A stretch of DNA of 11,122 nucleotides from an uncultured Lachnospiraceae bacterium (lineage in GTDB: Bacteria > Bacillota > Clostridia > Lachnospirales > Lachnospiraceae), in the NCBI GenBank assembly GCA_949076555.1, contig CARUOB010000075.1, positions 1 to 11,122 of the forward strand, read 5' to 3'. The translations under genes and the position numbers were made by a program. The notes beneath the pieces are model-generated. The model did not search any database, was not told where the DNA came from, and saw nothing but the letters and a program-made list of their open reading frames with translations. Positions 1 to 5,564 of the stretch are shown here, piece after piece. Position 1 is the first letter of the stretch; every line of letters begins with the position of its first letter.

Positions 1-169
1 TTTTTAATACAACATTTCCTTCCACTCTCAGGTCCACCTCCCAATTTTCATATAGTTTTTTATAAATCCGTAGGATTTTATAGAAAGCGAGCGCGGGCAG
101 GCTATACGCTGCGCCGCGCTCGTTTTATACATTATAGCATATTTTATATTTCAGTAGTAAACTACCTAA
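1..169. other. Left-edge region downstream of the binding-protein gene; no confident gene
   Basis: AT-rich DNA around one GC-rich hairpin (88-122). On the minus strand a frame is open from about 127 to the window edge (about 40 codons), but it has no ATG and no clear ribosome-binding site, so I do not call it a gene. A minus-strand box TGCTATAAT (extended -10 type) lies around 132-140 but lacks a good -35, and AT-rich sequence produces such matches by chance. If ABC-transporter ATPase and permease genes follow the binding protein, they must start beyond this edge. Confidence 0.5.
88..122 (-). terminator. GC-rich stem-loop downstream of the binding-protein gene
   Basis: CGAGCGCGG (88-96) pairs perfectly with CCGCGCTCG (114-122). 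An inner GCAG/CTGC stem (97-100 with 109-112) stacks on it with one bulged base. The hairpin sits about 48 nt past the stop of the minus-strand binding-protein gene. The minus-strand tract after it (CTTTCTATAAAA) is only moderately U-rich, whereas TTTTAT follows on the plus strand, so it could also stop plus-strand transcription. In ABC-transporter operons a hairpin here often limits readthrough into the permease genes or protects the 3' end of the binding-protein mRNA. Either role would fit. Confidence 0.55.
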
Positions 170-1282
170 TTAAATTCCGTAGGTATCTACATCTTCCTGT
201 GTGATGGTCTCTGCGTCGAAGCCCTTCTCCTCCATGATGATTACCTTCTCAGCAGGTGTGCCGCCGCTCTCGAGGGTCTTGATCACTTCATCAATGTAGG
301 AAGACTGGAAAGGATTACACTGTCCATCGTAGTTCCAGTTGCCTGCAAGCAGCTCTTCCAGAGCCCACTTGTTGCAGTCAAAGCCCATTACGATAACGTC
401 CTTGCCTACGCCGTGAGAAATGTTAGCTGCATCCAGAGCTGCAACAGCGCCCTTAGCCATATCATCGTTCTCAGCGTAGATTACGTTGAACTCTTTGCCG
501 GAGCTGATTACAGACTGTACAATCTGCTGTGCATTCTCTGCATTCCAAGAAGCTGTCTGCTGCTCAACCATGTTCCAGTTAGCCTCTGCCGCTACCTTCT
601 CATCCAGCGCTTTGGTACGACCCTGCTGTGCTGCGGAACCCATCTGGCCCTGAAGGTGAATGATATTGTAGGTCTCAAGACCCTGACCTGCCAGCCAGTC
701 TACTGCGGTCTGACCCTCTTTGTCCATGTCGGACACGATGGATGCTGCGTAAAGGCTTTCATCAGCGTCGATGGTACGGTCAAACAGAATAACCTCAACG
801 CCTGCTGCCTGCGCATCCTGTAAAACGGTATCCCAGCCTGCTGTATCAGCCGCGGAGAGAAGCAGATAGTCAACGCCATCCTGAATGAACTGCTGCGCTG
901 CCTTTACCTGATCCTCATTCGCATTACCTACTGCAGGGTTACCATATGCAAAAGATGCAGAGTAGCCGTTCTCCTCAGTGAATGCTGCCTTCAGATCCGC
1001 ATCGTTCGCGGTACGATAACCGGACTCACTGGGGTCGTTGTTGATGATACCAACGGTAATCAGCTCGCCGCTTGCTGCAGGAGCCTCAGCCTCCTCTGCA
1101 GGTGCCTCTTCCTCTGCTGCCGGAGCTTCCTCCTCTGCCGCAGGAGCTTCTTCCTCTGCGGGTGCCTCCTCTGCTGCCGGAGCTGTCGTCTCTGCCGCGG
1201 GAGCTGCCTCACCGCCGCCACAGCCTGCCAGAGTAGCCATAACCATAGCGCCTGTCAGTAAAACTGCCATTTTTTTCTTCAT
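170..1282 (-). CDS. YtfQ-like sugar ABC-transporter substrate-binding lipoprotein
   Basis: A 370-residue secreted lipoprotein of the periplasmic-binding-protein class that includes E. coli YtfQ (galactofuranose). It should capture a sugar outside the membrane for an ABC importer. The ATG at 1282 is chosen because AAGGGAGGAA stands just upstream; the frame stays open 10 codons further but those lack a better start. Residues 1-20 are a signal peptide (MKKK, hydrophobic core) ending in a lipobox LAGC with Cys21. Residues 22-73 are an Ala/Pro/Glu-rich linker. The binding domain follows, with ligand-site hallmarks seen in YtfQ: SESGYRTAN (85-93), DR (168-169) and NDDM (272-275). It is clearly paralogous to the anchored receptor at 4500-5525. 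No permease or ATPase gene is visible in the window. Expression probably starts at the promoter at 1375-1403. The exact sugar is not determinable from the sequence. Confidence 0.93.
   Translation of the reverse strand: MKKKMAVLLTGAMVMATLAGCGGGEAAPAAETTAPAAEEAPAEEEAPAAEEEAPAAEEEAPAEEAEAPAASGELITVGIINNDPSESGYRTANDADLKAAFTEENGYSASFAYGNPAVGNANEDQVKAAQQFIQDGVDYLLLSAADTAGWDTVLQDAQAAGVEVILFDRTIDADESLYAASIVSDMDKEGQTAVDWLAGQGLETYNIIHLQGQMGSAAQQGRTKALDEKVAAEANWNMVEQQTASWNAENAQQIVQSVISSGKEFNVIYAENDDMAKGAVAALDAANISHGVGKDVIVMGFDCNKWALEELLAGNWNYDGQCNPFQSSYIDEVIKTLESGGTPAEKVIIMEEKGFDAETITQEDVDTYGI
1073..1207 (-). repeat. Imperfect tandem repeats encoding an acidic Ala/Pro/Glu linker
   Basis: Residues about 26-70 of the lipoprotein are built from imperfect 5-7 residue units such as APAAEEE and APAEEE, encoded by degenerate repeats of roughly 15-21 bp. 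The segment lies between the lipidated cysteine and the folded domain, so it is likely a flexible, negatively charged tether across the cell wall. Tandem units of this kind can vary in number between strains. The plus-strand frame across this stretch (Ser/Ala-rich) is an antisense shadow. Confidence 0.8.
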
Positions 1283-1374
1283 TGTTTGTTTCCTCCCTTT
1301 CACTGCCCCCATCCCTGTGATGAGGCCATATGTTTTTAGGTGGCGGGATTTCCTGTTTCCCCGTCCCTGAGATC

Positions 1375-1403
1375 ACTTTAGCAAAATGCACGATACAGTT
1401 CAA
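1375..1403 (-). promoter_or_regulatory. Predicted sigma-A promoter of the binding-protein gene
   Basis: On the minus strand, TTGAAC (1398-1403) and TAAAGT (1375-1380) are separated by exactly 17 bp. The predicted start near 1368 gives a leader of about 85 nt. The -35 sequence is part of a repeated GTTGAAC motif, and one arm of a 10 bp inverted repeat lies in the spacer, so the promoter looks regulated. Confidence 0.55.
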
Positions 1404-1445
1404 CACCCAAAATCATCCTTTTGTGCATTTTGTATGGGTTCAACA
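1382..1445. promoter_or_regulatory. Interleaved inverted and direct repeats over the binding-protein promoter (candidate operator)
   Basis: CAAAATGCAC (1382-1391) and GTGCATTTTG (1423-1432) form a perfect 10 bp inverted repeat with a 31 bp spacer. Interleaved with it, GTTCAACA occurs at 1398-1405 and again at 1438-1445, exactly 40 bp (about four helical turns) apart. A second inverted pair, TTTGTAT (1429-1435) with ATACAAA (1446-1452), overlaps the right part. The repeats cover the -35 box and the spacer of the minus promoter. Plausible ligands are the AraC-type response regulator (direct repeats) or the GntR/LacI repressor (inverted repeats). Which protein binds is inference. Confidence 0.5.
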
Positions 1446-1456
1446 ATACAAATCTG

Positions 1457-1465
1457 TGTTATAAT
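1457..1465 (+). promoter_or_regulatory. Extended -10 element, candidate upstream promoter for the repressor gene
   Basis: TGTTATAAT is a full extended -10 motif on the plus strand. No good -35 is found 16-18 bp upstream, which extended -10 promoters tolerate. It would produce a 5' leader of about 220 nt before the repressor ATG at 1692, containing the hairpin at 1598-1618. Confidence 0.35.
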
Positions 1466-1502
1466 CAAATCGAATAGTACAAATTTTAAAATTAAGGGTA
1501 AT

Positions 1503-1547
1503 TTTTTATGATGCGGTTATTTTTTTATAGATTTTTATGATACCGTT
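1503..1547 (+). repeat. Direct repeat of a 16 bp T-rich motif
   Basis: TTTTTATGATGCGGTT (1503-1518) recurs as TTTTTATGATACCGTT (1532-1547), 29 bp apart, with 14 of 16 bases identical. It lies midway between the two divergent genes. It may be a binding site or just T-rich sequence with a shared core (TATGAT). Confidence 0.4.
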
Positions 1548-1597
1548 TCCTGTTTTAGACATTATTCTATTATAGGCAATCTAATCAGAACCGTGAT

Positions 1598-1618
1598 TCG
1601 GAAGGTGTTTTCTTCCGA
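1598..1618. promoter_or_regulatory. 7 bp perfect inverted repeat upstream of the repressor gene
   Basis: TCGGAAG (1598-1604) and CTTCCGA (1612-1618) are separated by 7 nt. In DNA this could be an operator. In RNA from an upstream promoter it would be a hairpin in the leader, without a U-run, so not an intrinsic terminator. The short direct repeat AACCGTGA flanks the area (1589-1596 and 1662-1669). Confidence 0.4.
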
Positions 1619-1623
1619 TTGGG

Positions 1624-1652
1624 ACAAACTTTGTGAATAATTTTAATATAAT
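1624..1652 (+). promoter_or_regulatory. Proximal repressor promoter region: TATAAT with a palindrome upstream
   Basis: A consensus TATAAT at 1647-1652 lies 39 bp before the ATG at 1692. The -35 position is poor, but a palindrome ACAAA-C-TTTGT (1624-1634) sits over it. TTTGTT (1652-1657) and AACAAA (1669-1674) form a second inverted pair across the expected start region. TTTGT/ACAAA half-sites resemble those bound by AraR-type repressors, which suggests autoregulation. This is an inference from motif similarity only. Confidence 0.4.
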
Positions 1653-1691
1653 TTGTTAATAAACCGTGAACAAAAGGGGAGTTTTTTTACT

Positions 1692-2768
1692 ATGAACAAG
1701 TACGAAACACTTTCGAAACAACTTACCGAACTGATTTCCCGGAACTTAAAACAGGGGATCACCGCGCTTCCCACCGAAGCCGCCATTGCCGCACAATATC
1801 AGGTCAGTCGGCAGACCGTGCGGGCCGCCCTCTCCCTCCTCAGAAGTCAAGGGCTGATCGAGAGCCGCAAGGGAAGCGGTTCCTATGCCACGGGACTCTC
1901 CCCCGACACGGACCGGAATATCGTCCCCATACTGATCGCCAGCAATCAGGAGTACATTTATCCCCATCTGCTCACCGATATCCGCACCGCCCTCGCAGAA
2001 AAAGGCTATCAGCTGGAGGTTCATCCCACAGAGAACGACGTCTCCCGGGAAAGGCAACTCTTGCTTTCCCTCCTCGCCGCCCCGCCCCGCGGCGTTATCG
2101 TGGAAGGCGCAAAGAGCGCGCTCCCCACGCCCAATGCCGACCTCTTCGAAAAGCTGAAAGCCGCAGGCACGAAGTTTCTGTTTCTACATAATAAATATGA
2201 TGCTCTTCCGGACGAGATCTGCATCAAAGACGATAACTATTACGGCGGTTACCTTCTGGCCAGTCATCTGACCGAACTGGGGCACACCCGCATCGCAGGC
2301 ATCTTTAAGGCAGACGACAAACAGGGCCCGGAACGCTATCTGGGCGCTTTCTGCTGTCTCCGCGACCAGAACATAACGATGTCTGACAGAAACGTGGGCT
2401 GGTTTCACAGCTTCGATCTCGAGAAACTTGAGAAAAATCAGGACAGCCGTTTTCTCGCAGCCTATATCAAAGAACATCTTTCCGGCTGCACCGCCGTGAT
2501 CTGCTATAACGACGAAATCGCGTACTGGCTCATCAAAGAACTGTCCTACGCCGGTATCCGGGTTCCACGCGACATCTCCGTTGTCTGCTTCGACAACACC
2601 TATTTAAGTGAGCTGAGTAAAGTCCGCATCACCACCCTCACCCACCGGCCTCACGAGATGGGCGGGTGCGTGGCGGAAACCATGATAAAGATGCTGCAGG
2701 GCATACCCGTTGTCTCTCAGGAAATCCCGTGGGAGCTTGTGCGCAAGGAAAGCGACGGACCAGCATAA
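1692..2768 (+). CDS. GntR-headed, LacI-type sugar-responsive transcriptional repressor (AraR-like architecture)
   Basis: A 358-residue regulator. Residues 1-68 are a GntR-family winged helix: LPTEAAIAAQYQVSRQTVR carries the recognition helix, and LIESRKGSGSYA is the typical wing. Residues about 75-350 form a LacI/periplasmic-binding-like effector domain, with family landmarks such as LTELGHTRIAGI, CYNDEIA and DISVVCFDN. This fusion is that of B. subtilis AraR, where a sugar releases the repressor from DNA. The frame remains open to a TTG at 1653, but the ATG at 1692 has AAAAGGGGAG upstream and begins at the normal N terminus of the winged helix. It is divergent from the binding-protein gene and converges on the response regulator with a 67 bp gap. 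The natural targets are probably its own promoter and the divergent one. The effector is unknown, so arabinose should not be assumed. Confidence 0.9.
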   Translation: MNKYETLSKQLTELISRNLKQGITALPTEAAIAAQYQVSRQTVRAALSLLRSQGLIESRKGSGSYATGLSPDTDRNIVPILIASNQEYIYPHLLTDIRTALAEKGYQLEVHPTENDVSRERQLLLSLLAAPPRGVIVEGAKSALPTPNADLFEKLKAAGTKFLFLHNKYDALPDEICIKDDNYYGGYLLASHLTELGHTRIAGIFKADDKQGPERYLGAFCCLRDQNITMSDRNVGWFHSFDLEKLEKNQDSRFLAAYIKEHLSGCTAVICYNDEIAYWLIKELSYAGIRVPRDISVVCFDNTYLSELSKVRITTLTHRPHEMGGCVAETMIKMLQGIPVVSQEIPWELVRKESDGPA

Positions 2769-2835
2769 ACCCTGCCGCCGGGCGGGCGATTCTTTCCTTC
2801 CGTCCCAGCGCCAGACGGGCGAGCGTCATTTCCTG
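2769..2835. other. Convergent gap between repressor and response-regulator genes
   Basis: This 67 bp GC-rich gap separates two converging stop codons. CCGTC (2800-2804) and GACGG (2814-2818) can form a 5 bp stem, but no T-run follows in either direction, so I do not call a factor-independent terminator. Confidence 0.4.
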
Positions 2836-4464
2836 TCAGCCCCGCCCTCCGGCACGGTACTCCCTCGGCGTGCAACCCTGCGTCTTTTTGAAGACAAAGC
2901 TGAAATAATGCGGGTCCTTATAGCCCACCTCCATGGCGATTTCCCCGGTATGCATCTGCGTCTGGCGCAAAAGTTTTTTCGCTTTGTCCATACGCTTGCC
3001 CGTCACATACTCCACAAAAGTCACCTGCATGGCCTGGGAAAAAATCGCGCTGAAATAGTTTGCACTGACATTGACCTCGCCCGCAACGGAGTTTAAAGAA
3101 AGAGACTCCTGCGAATAATTTTCTTCTATATAAGAGAGCGCCTTTTTCAAAATGCGTTTGCTCTGGTTGTCCGACTCCCTGTCGCGAAGCTCTATCGTTT
3201 TCTCAAACATGCCGCACAGATAATCGGATAGCGCGTCCACGTCATACTGTCCCTCCGGCGTCAGTCCCGCCCCGCTCAAAAGTTGCAGCAGCTCTTCCTT
3301 ATTACAGCCTAAAGATTCCACATAGGAAACCGCCGCAAAATAGACATGCAGCGTCAGATAGTTGCGAAACATCGCCGTCTGCATCGCTTCCCCCACCGCC
3401 AGAAGATAGTTCTCCACAAAATCCGCAATCTCATCCCGCGTACCGTGCAGCAGGAAGTCCCGGATCAGTTCCACGTCCATCTTCGCCGGATCGATATCAA
3501 GAATCCTTCCGCCTTCCTCTTTTTCCGGCATGTTCCGGCCAATCGTCTCTTTGGTAAACACATGCACCTGCGGCATGAGAAAGCGATAAGCGAAAATATG
3601 ATTGACTTTGCTGTAGCACTCGGCCAGCATACTCAGCCTTTCCACCGGCTCACCCAGGGCCACATACCAGTCCAGAAACGCTTCCGCCTGATGGCAAATG
3701 CGATCCACGTTTTCGAGACACCTTGCGCCAAGCTCCTGCATCTGGGCCGGGCTTCCCTTGATCAGTACCCCGTAAGTATTCACATTCCACCGGAAAACCA
3801 GATTTTCCGGGTAACGGATAAAATAATGCAGAAGCTCCTCCCGCTTTCTGGCAAAGTCCTCGGATTCCATCCCCCTGTTTTCTCCCGTGCGCTTTTCCTG
3901 TAAATTAAACAACAAAATATTGTAACAGGGCGCGTTTATTTTCAGCGACAGCTTTGCGGCTTCCTCATAAATATCCTGTACCGACATACGCCCCTCAAAC
4001 ACCTTGACAAAAAAGTCTGTCCGGGAAAACTGTTCGTACTCTCTGACCTCACTCTGAAATTTCTCCTGATAGGTCTTCTGTTCCCGTTCCGTTTCAATCT
4101 TTGTCTTAAGCTCCGCCAGTACTTTCTGCATGGCAGCTCTGGTTATCGGCTTCAGAAGATACTGTTCCGCCCCAACCAGTATCGCACCGCGGGCATATTC
4201 AAAGTCGTCATAGCCGCTGATGATAATGATTTTCATGTCGGGAAATTCCTGATGCACGAGCTTGCTTAAGGACAACCCATCCATAAAGGGCATTTTGATA
4301 TCCGTAAGCAAAACGTCGGGCTTCGTCTTCTGAATGAGCGGCAGCGCCATCTCCCCGTCACTCGCCTCCCCCACAAACTCATAGCCGTACTGCTGCCACG
4401 GTATATTATCCCGGATACCCTCCCGGACAATGCTCTCATCCTCCACCAAAAATACTTTCAGCAT
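2836..4464 (-). CDS. YesN-like response regulator: receiver domain plus AraC-type DNA-binding domain
   Basis: A 542-residue transcription regulator, last gene of the kinase operon. Residues 1-120 are a complete receiver domain: acidic pair E8/D9, phospho-acceptor D55 in LLTDIKMPFMDG, S83 and K105. All catalytic positions are intact. Residues about 125-430 are a linker region of the length typical of YesN regulators. Residues about 437-537 hold two AraC-type helix-turn-helix motifs (SLNSVAGEVNVSANYFSAIF, then IAMEVGYKDPHYFSFVFKK) and end in GCTPREYR. The frame is open much further upstream into the preceding gene. The ATG at 4464 is right because MLKVFLVEDE is the canonical receiver start and AAGGGAGAGG precedes it. 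It begins 35 nt after the anchored receptor gene. When phosphorylated by the upstream kinase it should activate sugar-uptake genes; the divergently placed binding protein at 170-1282 is the obvious candidate. Confidence 0.94.
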   Translation of the reverse strand: MLKVFLVEDESIVREGIRDNIPWQQYGYEFVGEASDGEMALPLIQKTKPDVLLTDIKMPFMDGLSLSKLVHQEFPDMKIIIISGYDDFEYARGAILVGAEQYLLKPITRAAMQKVLAELKTKIETEREQKTYQEKFQSEVREYEQFSRTDFFVKVFEGRMSVQDIYEEAAKLSLKINAPCYNILLFNLQEKRTGENRGMESEDFARKREELLHYFIRYPENLVFRWNVNTYGVLIKGSPAQMQELGARCLENVDRICHQAEAFLDWYVALGEPVERLSMLAECYSKVNHIFAYRFLMPQVHVFTKETIGRNMPEKEEGGRILDIDPAKMDVELIRDFLLHGTRDEIADFVENYLLAVGEAMQTAMFRNYLTLHVYFAAVSYVESLGCNKEELLQLLSGAGLTPEGQYDVDALSDYLCGMFEKTIELRDRESDNQSKRILKKALSYIEENYSQESLSLNSVAGEVNVSANYFSAIFSQAMQVTFVEYVTGKRMDKAKKLLRQTQMHTGEIAMEVGYKDPHYFSFVFKKTQGCTPREYRAGGRG

Positions 4465-4499
4465 TTGCCTCTCCCTTCCACTCCCGTCACCTTCGCTGT

Positions 4500-5525
4500 C
4501 TAGTAAGTTCTCTCCTGCAGCAACTCCTGCGTCACATTGTCTATGGTGAAAATATCCTCTTCCACATAATATTTTTTCTCGACCTTCTCGCCCGCCTCCA
4601 GCATGTCTATCACCCGGAGAAGATACTCGCCCTGATTCGGATTGCACTCGATATCCACGTTAATCACACCGTCCGCAACCATGTCGAGGGCCCCACGCAC
4701 CGCGTCAAAAGAAAGAATGATTATGTCACCGTCCACACCCACCGTACGACCCGATTCCTCGATCGCCTCGATGGCGCCAAAGGTCATATCGTCATTCTGT
4801 GAAACCACTACGTCGATATCCGGGTATCTTTTCAGAAATGTTTTCATTACTTCTTTCGCCTTCGTGGAAGTAAACTCCGCGCACTTCTCTTCGAGGATAT
4901 TCCAGTTTGCATGTCTGTCCGCCACCGCTGCAAACCCTGCAGATCTCCCGATCTGGGAGGAAGACCCTTCCGTTCCGGTCAGTATCACAATATTGACAGA
5001 CTGATTCGATCTTCGCTGTCGCACCAGTTCCCTTTCAAGCCACCGTCCGGCCTTCTCGCCTTCCTCCTCAAAATCACTGCCCACACAGGTCACGTACAGA
5101 CTTTCGTCCTCCACATCCACATTGCGGTCCATGAGAATCACGGGAATGCCCGCCTGCTTCGCCTCCTGCAGCACCGTCTCCCAGCCCGTCTCCACCACGG
5201 GAGAAAAAATAATATAGTCCACCCGCTGGGAAATAAAGCTGCGGATCGCTTTCAACTGGTTTTCCTGCTTCTGTCTGGCATTATTGTATATCAGAAAATA
5301 ACCGTTATGCCGGGTAAACGCATTCTGCACGGATTCTGTGTTGGCGGTCCGCCATCCGGATTCGCTGCCAAGCTGTGATACCCCCACCACAATCCGGTTC
5401 TCCTGCGTCATATGAGCCTCTTCCTCGATATTCGTAAAGAGCCTGCTGCCGTAAAGCAAAAGCGCCATCGTCATGACAAAAAGAAGCCCAACCACTATCA
5501 AACTGTAAGATCTTTTACGAAACAC
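4500..5525 (-). CDS. Membrane-anchored YtfQ-like sugar-binding receptor of a three-component system
   Basis: About 341 residues. One hydrophobic segment (residues about 8-30, after FRKRSYS) has no lipobox cysteine, so the protein is an uncleaved anchor rather than a lipoprotein. The rest is a periplasmic-binding-protein fold very close to YtfQ: SESGWRTAN (54-62), QKQENQLKAIRSF, ETGWETVLQEAKQAGIPVI, a DR pair and NDDM. Two GTG codons stand in tandem (5528 and 5525). GGAGG lies 7 nt from the second, giving better spacing, so 5525 is preferred; the difference is one residue. It sits between the kinase (gap about 39 nt) and the response regulator (gap 35 nt), the arrangement of XylFII-LytS-YesN systems, where an anchored binding protein presents ligand state to the kinase. 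A transport role is unlikely, as no permease or ATPase is present. Confidence 0.9.
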   Translation of the reverse strand: MFRKRSYSLIVVGLLFVMTMALLLYGSRLFTNIEEEAHMTQENRIVVGVSQLGSESGWRTANTESVQNAFTRHNGYFLIYNNARQKQENQLKAIRSFISQRVDYIIFSPVVETGWETVLQEAKQAGIPVILMDRNVDVEDESLYVTCVGSDFEEEGEKAGRWLERELVRQRRSNQSVNIVILTGTEGSSSQIGRSAGFAAVADRHANWNILEEKCAEFTSTKAKEVMKTFLKRYPDIDVVVSQNDDMTFGAIEAIEESGRTVGVDGDIIILSFDAVRGALDMVADGVINVDIECNPNQGEYLLRVIDMLEAGEKVEKKYYVEEDIFTIDNVTQELLQERTY

Positions 5526-5564
5526 CACTTTCCCTCCATAATTCCGCTTCTGGGAATCTCAAAT

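Noticed and set aside
1038..1370. Plus-strand open frame of 110 codons rich in Ser and Ala
   Set aside because: It is the antisense of the Ala/Pro/Glu linker of the lipoprotein gene; low-complexity repeats keep the opposite frame open, and it has no ribosome-binding site.
1538..1551. Possible CcpA catabolite-repression site (TGATACCGTTTCCT)
   Set aside because: It differs from the consensus at two important positions and is part of a T-rich direct repeat, so support is too weak.
3346..3903. Plus-strand open frame of 185 codons
   Set aside because: It is antisense to the response-regulator gene, whose domains are unmistakable, and its translation shows no recognisable domain.
4465..4647. Upstream extension of the response-regulator frame into the receptor gene
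   Set aside because: The extra 61 residues look non-coding, and the receiver domain starts canonically at the ATG at 4464 with a good ribosome-binding site.
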